From: Paracoccus isoporae | GTDB taxonomy: Bacteria > Pseudomonadota > Alphaproteobacteria > Rhodobacterales > Rhodobacteraceae | NCBI RefSeq assembly: GCF_900101865.1 | Contig: NZ_FNAH01000011.1 | Span: 1 to 64,000 of the forward strand | Reading direction: 5' to 3' | DNA length: 64,000 bases | Part shown: piece after piece, positions 40,009-48,535 of the stretch | Numbering within the stretch: the first letter of the stretch is position 1 | Layout: each line of letters begins with the position of its first letter | Translations under genes and position numbers: made by a program | The notes under the pieces: generated by a model | The model's database searches: none | What the model was told of the DNA's origin: nothing | What the model saw: only the letters and a program-made list of their open reading frames with translations

Positions 40009-40883
40009 TGCCGGTCCATCTGACCCGTAGAACGATACTGACCTTGGTCGGCGCGGGCGCGGTGTCGCTGGCGACACCTCTCGCCGCGCAAGACGTAACC
40101 CTGCGGCTTGCCTTCATCCCGCAAGAGAACCCCGACAAGCTTCTGGGGGACATCGAGGCCATCACCGGATGGCTGGCAGAGGAGATCGGCGTCCCCGTCG
40201 AGGGGTTCGTCACCATCGACCATGCAGCGGCGGTCGAGGCGCTGCGCAACGGCGACGCGGATATCTCCTTCATGGGCGCCCTGCCCTTCGTTCTGGCCGA
40301 GGCCGAGATCGGTGCCGTGCCGCTCCTGTCCGAGGTCTACCGCGACGCGCCGAGTTATACGGGCCGCATTTTCGTGCGGCGCGACAGCGGCATCGGCGCG
40401 CTCGCAGACCTGCGCGGACGCGACATCGCATTCGCGGATCCGATCTCGGAATCCGGCTATCTCTATCCGCTCGCCGAATTCGTGGAGGCCGGGCTGATCG
40501 AAGACCCCGGACAGGCGGAAGCATTCTTCGGCCGCGTCTTCTTCGCGGGCGGCTACCAGCAGGCGATGCAGGCGATGGCCGAAGGCCTGGTCGATGCCGC
40601 AGGCGCCAGCCAGTATGCCGACCTGCTTCTGACGCCGCAGCAACAGGCAGAGGTAACCTGGATCGCGGAAAGCGCGCCGATCCCGAGCCATTTGGTGATC
40701 GCTCGCCCGGGGCTCGATGCCGCTCTGCGGGACCGTTTTGTCGACGCAATGCTGCGGCTCAACGAGCCGGAGCACCGCAACAAGCTGCGCTATTTTTATG
40801 GACCGGATGGGTACGTCAGGGCCGACGGCGCCGCCTATGACGGCGTACGCGATATGGCACGGCAATACGGGCTGTTGCGATGA
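40008..40883 (+). CDS. PhnD-like ABC transporter substrate-binding protein
   Basis: A 291-residue periplasmic protein with a Tat-like signal (T-R-R-T-I-L-T-L-V-G). Phosphonate-binding-type fold: L-R-L-A-F-I-P-Q-E-N-P at the start and D-I-S-F-M-G-A-L-P-F, D-P-I-S-E-S-G-Y-L-Y-P in the lobe hinge regions. The S-E-S-G-Y-L-Y-P segment replaces the usual S-T-S-G phosphonate anchor. Given MntR-type control and a di-heme partner, the ligand may be a metal complex and not a phosphonate. Confidence 0.87.
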   Translation: MPVHLTRRTILTLVGAGAVSLATPLAAQDVTLRLAFIPQENPDKLLGDIEAITGWLAEEIGVPVEGFVTIDHAAAVEALRNGDADISFMGALPFVLAEAEIGAVPLLSEVYRDAPSYTGRIFVRRDSGIGALADLRGRDIAFADPISESGYLYPLAEFVEAGLIEDPGQAEAFFGRVFFAGGYQQAMQAMAEGLVDAAGASQYADLLLTPQQQAEVTWIAESAPIPSHLVIARPGLDAALRDRFVDAMLRLNEPEHRNKLRYFYGPDGYVRADGAAYDGVRDMARQYGLLR

Positions 40884-41662
40884 GCACAGCTGTCGAAGTA
40901 GACGACCTGAGTTTTGCCCATACGGGCGCGGACCTCCCGGCGCTGGAGCGGGTCTCGTTTCGGGTTTCGGCGGGCGAGAGCGTCGCTTTGCTCGGCCCGT
41001 CCGGGGCGGGCAAGACGACCCTGCTGGCACTGCTCGACGGCAGGCTCCAAGGCTGGAGCGGGCGGGTATCGGTTCTGGGTGCGCCGCTCGATCCCGACCG
41101 TCCGCCGCCGAGCGCGCGCCGTCCGGATACCGGTTTCGTGTTTCAGGAGTTTGCATTGGTCGAGCGTTCCTCGGTTCTGCGCAACGTCCTGAATGGCCGC
41201 CTGGGGCGCATGTCGCCGCTGCGGGCCCTGTTGGGATCACCGACCAAACATGATCTGGAGATTGCGCGCACGGCACTTGCCGATTGCGGAATTGCCGATC
41301 TTGCCGAACGCAGGGTCGACAGCCTCAGCGGCGGGCAGCGGCAGCGTGTGGCCATCGCACGGTGTCTGGCGCAGGAACCGCGCCTAATCCTCGCCGACGA
41401 ACCGGTGAGCAACCTCGACCCCGCGCATGCATGTGAGATCCTGGCGCTGCTGACCGGGGCGGCGCGAACGCGCGGCGCGACGGCGCTGTTTTCGTCGCAC
41501 CAGCCCGACCTGGCGCGGCGTTTCGCGCAGCGCATCATCGGCATGCGGGACGGGCGGATCGTGTTCGATGTACCGACCTCCGAGTTGAACGATGATGCGA
41601 CGGCGGAGCTCTATCGGGAGGTAGGGCCAATCCCCGGTATCGGCCTCAGGGCGGTGTCCTGA
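40880..41662 (+). CDS. PhnC-like ABC transporter ATP-binding protein
   Basis: A 260-residue ATPase subunit. Walker A G-P-S-G-A-G-K-T near residue 40, signature L-S-G-G-Q-R-Q-R, Walker B L-I-L-A-D-E-P and a switch histidine in S-S-H-Q-P-D. It overlaps the binding protein gene by four bases and the permease gene by one. Complete. Confidence 0.93.
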   Translation: MSTAVEVDDLSFAHTGADLPALERVSFRVSAGESVALLGPSGAGKTTLLALLDGRLQGWSGRVSVLGAPLDPDRPPPSARRPDTGFVFQEFALVERSSVLRNVLNGRLGRMSPLRALLGSPTKHDLEIARTALADCGIADLAERRVDSLSGGQRQRVAIARCLAQEPRLILADEPVSNLDPAHACEILALLTGAARTRGATALFSSHQPDLARRFAQRIIGMRDGRIVFDVPTSELNDDATAELYREVGPIPGIGLRAVS

Positions 41663-42420
41663 TGGCGTTCCGCGGGTTTGGCGGCATTGCGACGAGCGGT
41701 CTGATCGCAGCCGCGATCCTGTGGTCCTTCGCCACGACCGATGTCGAGTTCTCGCGACTTCTGTCGGCCGGCCCGCGGATCGCCGATTTCTTCGGCCGGA
41801 TGTTTCCGCCTGACCCGACGGTGATGGCCGAGATCAAGAAGGGCAGCGCGGAAACGCTGAGGATCGCGATCCTCGGCACCCTCGGTGCTGTGATCCTGTC
41901 CGTTCCCCTCGGCATTCTCGCGTCTGAGACGATGGTATCGCCCGCGGTGTTTCGGCCGATCCGAACGCTGCTTGCCTTCATCCGGGCGATTCCGCTGATC
42001 CTCGTGGCCATGCTCATGGTGGGCGCTGTCGGGCTCGGGCCGCTGCCCGGCATCATCGCGGTCGCCTTTCATGCAACGGGGATGCTCGCCAAGTTCTATG
42101 CCGAGGCGATCGACGGCGTGTCCCGCGCGCCGATCGCAGCACTTGAAAGCGCGGGCGCCGGGCCGCTCGTGCGGCTCAGATACGCGATCTGGCCGCAGAT
42201 GGCGCCGGTCGTCGCCCGCGACACGATTTTCCGGTTCGAGTTGAACCTGCGCGAGTCGCTGATCCTCGGCATTGTCGGCGCGGGCGGGATCGGCTTTTAC
42301 ATCCAGACCTACGTGCGCTCTTTCCAGTATGATAAGGCGGCCAGCGTCACGATTGCCGTCGTCGTCATGGTCATCGCCATCGAAGCCATCAACGTTGCGC
42401 TGCGCCGTCGCTTCACCTGA
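41662..42420 (+). CDS. PhnE-like ABC transporter permease
   Basis: A 252-residue inner-membrane permease with about six helices and the cytoplasmic EAA loop (I-A-A-L-E-S-A-G-A-G-P, near 160) that contacts the ATPase. Late residues have R-E-S-L-I-L-G-I-V-G-A-G-G-I-G, as in PhnE/MetI permeases. Only one permease gene is present, so a homodimer is expected. It ends three bases from the convergent L,D-transpeptidase gene. Confidence 0.92.
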   Translation: MAFRGFGGIATSGLIAAAILWSFATTDVEFSRLLSAGPRIADFFGRMFPPDPTVMAEIKKGSAETLRIAILGTLGAVILSVPLGILASETMVSPAVFRPIRTLLAFIRAIPLILVAMLMVGAVGLGPLPGIIAVAFHATGMLAKFYAEAIDGVSRAPIAALESAGAGPLVRLRYAIWPQMAPVVARDTIFRFELNLRESLILGIVGAGGIGFYIQTYVRSFQYDKAASVTIAVVVMVIAIEAINVALRRRFT

Positions 42421-42423
42421 CGA

Positions 42424-42933
42424 TCAGGCATAGATGTCGATGGGGGTTCCGTCCCTGACCATGGCGTAGATATCCTCGATTTGCCGGTCTGTGACGGAGA
42501 TGCAGCCTGCGGTCCAGTCGCGCTTGTTCATCGGGTCGATCCCCTTGCGCGGCCCCCCGTGGATGAAAATGTCGCCGCCCGGCGATTTTCCTTGCGCCTT
42601 CGCAAACGCGATATCGGCCTCGTTCGGGAATGAAATGCCGATGGAGAGGTGGAAGAGGCTGTCCGGGTTGCGCCGGTCAATCAGATAGGAGCCCTCCGGC
42701 GTGCGGCCGTCTCCTTCGAACTGCTTGTGGCCTTCGGGCGCGAAGCCCAATCCGATGGGATAGGTCCGCAAGACATCATCCGTTCCGTCAAGAACCAGCA
42801 GCCGCTGCGCCTTATATATACGCAGCCGGGTCACTTCGGGTCCGTTGTAGGACCGGAACTTGCTGGCACAGCCAGACAGGAAGGTGGCCAATCCGCCCAA
42901 CAGCAAGACCCGCCGTGGAATTCTGGTATTCAT
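42424..42933 (-). CDS. Lipoprotein L,D-transpeptidase (YkuD family)
   Basis: A 169-residue lipoprotein. Lipobox L-S-G-C (Cys near 21), then the YkuD domain with the catalytic H-G-G-P ... D-W-T-A-G-C-I-S motif (Cys near 145). The enzyme makes 3-3 cross-links in peptidoglycan or attaches proteins to it. The ATG is preferred to a GTG three bases earlier. Lipidation makes it a potential client of the LspA/Lnt pair. It lies next to the Zn/Cd/Pb ATPase gene. Confidence 0.9.
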   Translation of the reverse strand: MNTRIPRRVLLLGGLATFLSGCASKFRSYNGPEVTRLRIYKAQRLLVLDGTDDVLRTYPIGLGFAPEGHKQFEGDGRTPEGSYLIDRRNPDSLFHLSIGISFPNEADIAFAKAQGKSPGGDIFIHGGPRKGIDPMNKRDWTAGCISVTDRQIEDIYAMVRDGTPIDIYA

Positions 42934-42999
42934 CACTGCTCGACGCCCCTTTTGCGAGGTCTGGTTGATGTCAGACGTTACTCTACCGAAACCGCCGGA

Positions 43000-45354
43000 T
43001 CAATGACCGTGCGCCAGTGCTCCTTTCGCCATCTGCTCGCCCACCGGTTCTCCGCCTGAAGGCCCGGCCTCAACCTGATGGCCGTTCAGGAGCCGAAGTG
43101 CGTTGGCGACCACCAGCAGAGACACGCCTACATCCGCAGCAATGGCGCCCCACATTGAGGCCATACCGAACGCGGTCAGCCCGACGAACAGCGCCTTGGT
43201 CGCCAGCGATATGCCGATATTCTGGTGGATGATCGTCATGGCACGGCGCGAATGGCCGATAAGCCAGGGTACCTTGCCGATGTCGTCGGTCATCAGCGCG
43301 ATGTCGGCCGTCTCGATCGCGGCATCCGATCCGACAGCGCCCATGGCGATGGCATAATGCGCCCGCGCCATGGCCGGTGCGTCATTCACACCGTCGCCGA
43401 TCATCGCCACCATGTCGTGGCTTTCGACGAGTTCCTCAATGGCCGTCACCTTGTCTTCTGGCAAAAGTTCGGCGCGCACCTCGTCGATGCCGACTTCGGC
43501 TGCCACCGCGCGCGCGGTGCGTTCGTTGTCGCCCGTCAACATCACGATGGTCTTCACACCCTGCGCATGCAGACGCGCAACGATCCCCTTTGCATCTGGG
43601 CGGATGCGGTCGCGAAGCTCCAGTACGCCGGTCACGCCGGTCTCGTCACCCACGGCAACGAGGGTGCTCCCTGCCCCTTCGATCCGATCCCGCAGATCCG
43701 CCGGAATGGTATTGCCGAACCCCTTCTCTTCGGCGAAGCGATCCGAGCCGAGCCAGATAGCGCGCCCGTCGGCGCGTCCTTCCAGACCGCGCCCGGGCAC
43801 GGTACGGGTGTCCTCTGCGGCAGACACGGAAACACCATCGGCTTCGGCGCGCGAGAGGATGGCGCGTGCCAGCGGGTGTGAAGACCGCGCCTCCAGGCTT
43901 GCTGCCAGCGCCATGAGATCGCGTGCGGAAACGCCGACCAGTGGGTGAACCGCCGCCACCTCAGGCTCGCCCATGGTGATCGTCCCGGTCTTGTCCATCG
44001 CCAGTGCCGTGGTCCGCCCCGGCGCCTCGACATAGGCGCCGCCCTTGATGAGCACCCCCGCCCGTGCCGACGCGGTCAGCGCTGCCACGATGGAGACCGG
44101 CGTAGAAATGACCAGCGCGCAAGGACATGCGATGACCAGAAGGACCAGAGCATTGTAGAACCAGTAGTCCCAGGCGCCGCCGAGCAGCAGTGGCGGCACC
44201 AGCGCGATGGCGATCGCCAAAGCCATCACGATGGGTGTGTAGATGCGCGCGAACTTGGCCACCCACTGTTCGACCGGCGCGCGGCGGGCATGGGCATCGC
44301 CCACCATGCGAATGATTTTCGCGAGCACCGTGTCCGAGGCGGCCTTCGTCGCCCGCACCGTCAGTGTGCCCTCGCCGTTGATCGTGCCGGCATAGACCTC
44401 GTCGCCTGGTTCCTTGGGCACTAGCGCGCTTTCCCCAGTAATTGGGGCCTGATCGACGGCCCCTGCCCCGTCCACGACCTCACCGTCGAGGGGGATCCGG
44501 TCGCCGCCGCGCACGATAAACCTTGCATTGACTGCCACGGCCGCGGCCGGAACGTCGGATTCAGATCCGTCGTCGTAAAGAACCCGCGCCGTTGGCGGCG
44601 CCAGATCGAGGAGCGCGGAAACCGCATTACGCGCCCGCCCCACGCTCCAGCTCTCAAGATAAAGCGAAAGCGAGAAGAAGAAGGCGACCGTCGCGGCCTC
44701 AAAAAACTCGCCGAGGCCGATGGCGCCCGCGACGGCCACCACCATGAGCAGGTTCATGTCGGGGCTAAGCCTCCGCGCCGAAGACCAGGCCTTGGGCGCG
44801 ACAAGCCAGACGCCAAAAAGAATCGCGACGGCGAAGATCCCTGCTTCCACCATAGGCATAGGCACCTCGCCATGGCCCGCAAAGAGCCCGAGCGCGCCGC
44901 CCATGCCGGTCTCGACAATGTGAAAAAGGAATCCCGCCGCCCAGAAGCCGCCGCTCAACGAGGTAAAGCGCTTCTGACGTGCCAGATGCGCCGCCTGGTC
45001 CTCTGCTGCGTTGTCGGCATCCCATGGCTTGGCGCTCATGCCGGTCGTTGCGACCAACTGCGTGACTTCGTCGTCTGGTATCCTCTCGGCGCTATCGAGG
45101 ATGGTCATTCGCCCGTTGATCACGTCGAATGCCAGGTGTTCGGTTCCGCCCACTTTCGGCCCGACAACCCGGTTCAGGATCGCCACCTCTTCGGCGCAAT
45201 CGAGCCCGGAGACCTGAAAGCTCCTTCCGCCAGACGGCGCTGGCGCCGTGGACGCGACGTCCTTGCTGGCGTCGCAACAGGAGTTGCCTCTTGGGTCAGA
45301 ATGCTCTTGATCACCCGGATGGCCGTGATCGTTGCGGTTGCCGTCGGAAGACAT
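43000..45354 (-). CDS. Zn/Cd/Pb-exporting P1B-type ATPase (ZntA/CadA-like)
   Basis: A 784-residue inner-membrane pump. A His-rich N-terminus (D-H-G-H, then N-S-C-C-D) and a metal-domain-like region (S-G-L-D-C-A-E-E, one Cys in the loop) precede eight helices. Motifs: T-G-E-S, the membrane metal site C-P-C (near 411), D-K-T-G-T (near 452), S-S-H-P-L-A and G-D-G-V-N-D-A. The C-P-C and the extra C-C/His N-terminus suit divalent soft metals. The C-terminus ends in a His-containing tail (H-G-H). A divalent MerR-type promoter lies just upstream. Confidence 0.93.
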   Translation of the reverse strand: MSSDGNRNDHGHPGDQEHSDPRGNSCCDASKDVASTAPAPSGGRSFQVSGLDCAEEVAILNRVVGPKVGGTEHLAFDVINGRMTILDSAERIPDDEVTQLVATTGMSAKPWDADNAAEDQAAHLARQKRFTSLSGGFWAAGFLFHIVETGMGGALGLFAGHGEVPMPMVEAGIFAVAILFGVWLVAPKAWSSARRLSPDMNLLMVVAVAGAIGLGEFFEAATVAFFFSLSLYLESWSVGRARNAVSALLDLAPPTARVLYDDGSESDVPAAAVAVNARFIVRGGDRIPLDGEVVDGAGAVDQAPITGESALVPKEPGDEVYAGTINGEGTLTVRATKAASDTVLAKIIRMVGDAHARRAPVEQWVAKFARIYTPIVMALAIAIALVPPLLLGGAWDYWFYNALVLLVIACPCALVISTPVSIVAALTASARAGVLIKGGAYVEAPGRTTALAMDKTGTITMGEPEVAAVHPLVGVSARDLMALAASLEARSSHPLARAILSRAEADGVSVSAAEDTRTVPGRGLEGRADGRAIWLGSDRFAEEKGFGNTIPADLRDRIEGAGSTLVAVGDETGVTGVLELRDRIRPDAKGIVARLHAQGVKTIVMLTGDNERTARAVAAEVGIDEVRAELLPEDKVTAIEELVESHDMVAMIGDGVNDAPAMARAHYAIAMGAVGSDAAIETADIALMTDDIGKVPWLIGHSRRAMTIIHQNIGISLATKALFVGLTAFGMASMWGAIAADVGVSLLVVANALRLLNGHQVEAGPSGGEPVGEQMAKGALAHGH

Positions 45355-45386
45355 GGATTGACCTCAGGATTCATTGATTCCACATT

Positions 45387-45417
45387 GACATAGCCCCTAC
45401 AGTAACTAGAGCTTCAA
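45387..45417 (-). promoter_or_regulatory. MerR-type promoter of Zn/Cd/Pb ATPase
   Basis: TTGAAG and TATGTC boxes, 19-base spacer with CTCTAGTTACTGTAG, facing the ATPase gene 33 bases away. This is the classical location for a CadR/ZntR/PbrR site. No MerR gene is adjacent, so the regulator at 29.2 kb is the likely activator. Confidence 0.7.
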
Positions 45418-45546
45418 GGGCAACAAGTGGATATTCGTCCAGCAAGAAAGGCGCCCTGCGGAGGCTTGAAGCTAGCCGCCCCCTTGAAACGACGCGGTTG
45501 GAGCAACGCTTGCCGGTACGAAGCGATCAGAATGAGTGAGGTAGAC

Positions 45547-45819
45547 ATGCAGAAACGAAACGCGCCGATTATCGCAGCGACATTGGTGCTTGCTGGCTGC
45601 GCGGTGCCAACGCTGGACGACGGCGGCGCTCGCAACGAAGTGGGAAGTGTTCCCGAGGCCGTCATTGCCCTTGCTGCGCCTGGTCAGGATCTCACCACGG
45701 CGCGGCTTCGTCCCGAGGATGGCTGTTATTGGTATGAACACAGCGGTCCGGTGGAAAACACCTTGGTTCCGCTACGCTCGGCAGGTGGCAACCCCATCTG
45801 CACTTCGCGCCAGTCCTGA
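45547..45819 (+). CDS. Small lipoprotein, unknown function
   Basis: A 90-residue protein with a lipoprotein signal (M-Q-K-R-N-A-P at the start, lipobox L-A-G-C, Cys near 18). The mature part has two more cysteines (D-G-C-Y-W-Y and I-C-T-S). Start ATG with GAGG five bases before it. Divergent from the ATPase. I recognise no family. It may be one of the exported lipoproteins served by the local LspA/Lnt. Confidence 0.65.
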   Translation: MQKRNAPIIAATLVLAGCAVPTLDDGGARNEVGSVPEAVIALAAPGQDLTTARLRPEDGCYWYEHSGPVENTLVPLRSAGGNPICTSRQS

Positions 45820-45866
45820 TCAGCCCATCGATGCGTCAAGCCCACGCGTAACACATGATGCGCCAG

Positions 45867-46532
45867 TCAACTTCTCGGGGTGACGCTGTCTTCCGCCGAG
45901 TACAGGAATGCCGTCGAGCCAATCTCGACGTTGGGATAGAGATCATTGATGTGTGCCATGACCATTCGGACGCAGCCGGAACTCGCACGGCCGCCAATGC
46001 TTCTTGGATACGGTGTCCCGTGAATCCTTAGATAGGTGTCTCGGTCGCCGACGAAGAGATAGAGGGCTCGCGATCCGAGCGCGTTTTCAGGTCCGGGTTC
46101 CATACCGTCAGCGATATCGGCGTAGAGCTCTGGGTCGCGGTCGATCATGTTTTGTGTCGGCTGCCAATGCGGCCACCTGACCTTGCGCTTGATCGTATAG
46201 GTGCCCGGTTCGTAAAGTTTACCGCGCGCGATCGCCACGCCATAGCGCATCGCCGTGCCGCCTTCTTCGATGTGGTAGAGATAGTGCGCAACAGCATCGA
46301 CATGGATATCACCGGGTACAAGTCCGTCCTTCGCGAGGACCCGCTGTGGCAGGAAGCGAGGGTGAAGGCCCCAAGGGTTGGACGTGGCCGGGTCGTAGCC
46401 GGGAGGTGTAACCTGTGCGTCCCAAGCTGCCTTCTGCGCATCGGTAGGCCACGTGTCTGCAAGGAGCGGGCTGGATATCGATGCCGAAAACAGCGCGGTG
46501 GTCGTCTGGATGAAATGTCGTCTTGTCAGCAT
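45867..46532 (-). CDS. Exported L,D-transpeptidase (YkuD family)
   Basis: A 221-residue protein with a Tat-like signal (T-R-R-H-F-I-Q, about 1-25) and YkuD domain: I-H-G-T-P-Y-P and S-S-G-C-V-R-M, catalytic Cys near 190. Such enzymes build 3-3 peptidoglycan cross-links or anchor outer-membrane proteins. Start ATG chosen with GGAG eight bases before it. A MerR-type promoter about 120 bases upstream makes it metal-inducible. Second L,D-transpeptidase flanking the ATPase. Confidence 0.9.
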   Translation of the reverse strand: MLTRRHFIQTTTALFSASISSPLLADTWPTDAQKAAWDAQVTPPGYDPATSNPWGLHPRFLPQRVLAKDGLVPGDIHVDAVAHYLYHIEEGGTAMRYGVAIARGKLYEPGTYTIKRKVRWPHWQPTQNMIDRDPELYADIADGMEPGPENALGSRALYLFVGDRDTYLRIHGTPYPRSIGGRASSGCVRMVMAHINDLYPNVEIGSTAFLYSAEDSVTPRS

Positions 46533-46654
46533 ATAGATTGCTCCGTTCACGCATTGGACGGCAAACCGAACCTTACCCCGAACGCAGTGTTGTTCGCCCG
46601 GGAAGGAGTGAGGCGTTATTGGCAACTTGCTCCATGGTGCCGTTCTTTGTCGGT

Positions 46655-46685
46655 GGCTTAACTCCTAAAGCTACTAGAGGTTCAA
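46655..46685 (-). promoter_or_regulatory. MerR-type promoter of L,D-transpeptidase
   Basis: TTGAAC and TAAGCC boxes with a 19-base spacer starting CTCTAGTAGCTTTAG. Same class as the three other divalent-metal MerR promoters in the window. The right half of the dyad is imperfect. It points to the transpeptidase, leaving an untranslated leader of roughly 115 bases. Confidence 0.6.
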
Positions 46686-46725
46686 GAAAATTTTCTGTTA
46701 TCAATAGACGCTGCTACTAATGGAG

Positions 46726-47460
46726 CTATCCGATCCGTCCCAGAACCGGAAATACGTCGAGCATCCAGTATGACAGCGCGCTCAACTGCCCTGTCATCAT
46801 CGCCAGCCCCATCAAGATCATCACTATGCCCGCAAGCTGGTGGAGGCGGCGGCCAACCCGGCCGATGGCCCGCAACCGTCCCGCGATCTGGTCGGTGAAT
46901 CCGGCCACGATCAGAAACGGTATTCCAAGGCCGGCGGAATAGACGGCAAGCAGCATGATACCTTCGCCCATCGTGGCACTCGCCGCACTGGCTGTCAGGA
47001 TCGCGCCGAGGATCGGGCCGATGCACGGAGTCCAGCCGAAACCGAAGGCAAGACCGAGGACATAGGACGCAGCGGGTTGGCCCCCGGGGATGTTGAGATT
47101 GAATCGGAAGTCGCGTTCCATGACCGAAACACGCGCGGCTCCGATCATAAAGAGCCCGAAGAGAATGACGATGCCGCCCCCAACGAGGTTGAGTTCATAC
47201 CGCCACCGAAGCAGGGCCTGACCCAATGCTGTCGCGGATGCGCCAAGCCCCATGAAAATGGTGGAGAAGCCGAGGACAAAACACAGGCTCAGCCAGACCG
47301 CGCGCGACGGCGAGGTCGCAGCCGCCCCGCCTTCAGCGGCTGTGCGCCCGGCCACGTAGGAGACATAACCTGGCACAAGAGGCAGCACGCAGGGGGACAG
47401 AAACGATATTGTACCAGCCAAGAGGGCGGCGGTGAGTCCCAGAAGCGAGATATCTACCAT
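46726..47460 (-). CDS. ccdA: CcdA/DsbD-type transmembrane electron carrier, copy 2
   Basis: A 244-residue protein very similar throughout to the copy at 23.2 kb. Redox cysteines in F-L-S-P-C-V-L-P and G-W-T-P-C-I-G-P, six helices. It is the last gene of the long minus-strand copper operon and overlaps the preceding membrane protein gene by seven bases. It would reduce the TlpA and DsbE paralogues encoded at 51-52 kb. Confidence 0.9.
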   Translation of the reverse strand: MVDISLLGLTAALLAGTISFLSPCVLPLVPGYVSYVAGRTAAEGGAAATSPSRAVWLSLCFVLGFSTIFMGLGASATALGQALLRWRYELNLVGGGIVILFGLFMIGAARVSVMERDFRFNLNIPGGQPAASYVLGLAFGFGWTPCIGPILGAILTASAASATMGEGIMLLAVYSAGLGIPFLIVAGFTDQIAGRLRAIGRVGRRLHQLAGIVMILMGLAMMTGQLSALSYWMLDVFPVLGRIG

Positions 47461-47954
47461 GACTCACGTTCACCGCTGAAAAGCTTGCGCAAGGGCACTC
47501 TTGTGGCAGCCCAATATGCCAGGGTCGGGACGATGATCCATTGCAGCAGGGGCGTGAGACCGGCATCGATGACGGGGACCACCGGCATGATATCGCGATA
47601 CGCCCAGGCCGCCCGGATCACGATGTTCAGCCACTCGCTGAAGATCGTGTAGGAGACGCCCAGGGCCACGGTCAGAAGCAGGACGCGCCCTGCGCGCTCC
47701 GACGGCCACGCTTGCCCTCCGACGAGAAACAGGGCGAGCAAGAGCGTGCTCATGGCGATCAACAGGTCTCCGCCTGTGCAATGCACGACCGCGAAAGCTA
47801 TTTCTCCCCAGGAGCCTTCGACCCAGATCGTGTAGAGGGGAATATGTGCCATTTCCCAGATCAGTTGCCCGACGGCGGTATAAACGATGTATCGGCGGAT
47901 GACGGACAGCCATCCGGTATCGCTTGTCTCAAAGGTTTCTGTGTTTGCTGTCAT
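47454..47954 (-). CDS. Uncharacterised polytopic membrane protein
   Basis: A 166-residue inner-membrane protein with four hydrophobic helices (starting near 21, 59, 88 and 135). It has conserved-looking polar positions inside membrane segments (G-Q-L-I-W-E-M-A-H-I-P-L-Y and F-S-E-W-L-N). The His, Glu and Trp residues there could bind metal or heme. No family name can be given. It lies between the CcdA copy and the SCO-like gene. Confidence 0.75.
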   Translation of the reverse strand: MTANTETFETSDTGWLSVIRRYIVYTAVGQLIWEMAHIPLYTIWVEGSWGEIAFAVVHCTGGDLLIAMSTLLLALFLVGGQAWPSERAGRVLLLTVALGVSYTIFSEWLNIVIRAAWAYRDIMPVVPVIDAGLTPLLQWIIVPTLAYWAATRVPLRKLFSGERESW

Positions 47955-47974
47955 GCTGGGGGTCCGTTCTTCGA

Positions 47975-48535
47975 TTAATGCGCGTTTGTCAGGCCGTTGA
48001 CGTACAGGATCATGTTGATGTGCCGGAAAGCGGAATCCGCAAAGACCCCGGCATGGCGGTTGCCGCGCGCGATAACATGCACAAGCGGAGCCTCGGGATG
48101 GTCAGGCGCAATCGCGCGATACTGATCGATCAGATTCTCTATTGGCTCTTGTGCGCGAGCAATGACCACGTTTTTGGCAATCGGTCCGGGAACCGGATCA
48201 CTGGCGTCGGTCACCACAAGGAAGGTCACCATGTCCAGCATGGGAGATGAATTCACTCCGCCCCTCACCTTTCCAAGAAGTGCCTGTTGATCAGCACAAG
48301 GCTGTCCGCAGTCGGACGGTACGAAACTAAGAACGACGACCTGATCGGAGAGGCTTTCCAAGTCCAACGGTTCTCCGTCAGGGCCGAGCAGACCCAACGC
48401 AGGCAATTCGTTGAGGTCAACGGCGGTGAAAGCAGGTTCTTTCTGTGCCATCACCTCGTCAAGACGGTCGCCGGGATGATCTGCGTAGGCCGGGAGGCCC
48501 GCGACGAGGGCTGTCAGCAGGAGTATGTCTTTCAT
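47975..48535 (-). CDS. Degenerate SCO-like thioredoxin-fold protein
   Basis: A 186-residue exported protein (signal about 1-18, ending P-A-Y-A). The SCO/peroxiredoxin-like fold is visible, but the usual C-P-D-V-C-P is replaced by D-C-G-Q-P-C, so the two cysteines are separated differently, and the distal His lies in F-R-H-I-N. It may act as a thiol protein without normal copper loading. Overlaps the PCuAC gene upstream by four bases. Confidence 0.75.
   Translation of the reverse strand: MKDILLLTALVAGLPAYADHPGDRLDEVMAQKEPAFTAVDLNELPALGLLGPDGEPLDLESLSDQVVVLSFVPSDCGQPCADQQALLGKVRGGVNSSPMLDMVTFLVVTDASDPVPGPIAKNVVIARAQEPIENLIDQYRAIAPDHPEAPLVHVIARGNRHAGVFADSAFRHINMILYVNGLTNAH

Noticed and set aside
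40008..42420. Annotating the ABC transporter simply as phosphonate uptake
   Set aside because: No phosphonate lyase genes are present, the binding-site segment differs, and the promoter is of MntR type; only the fold resemblance is kept.
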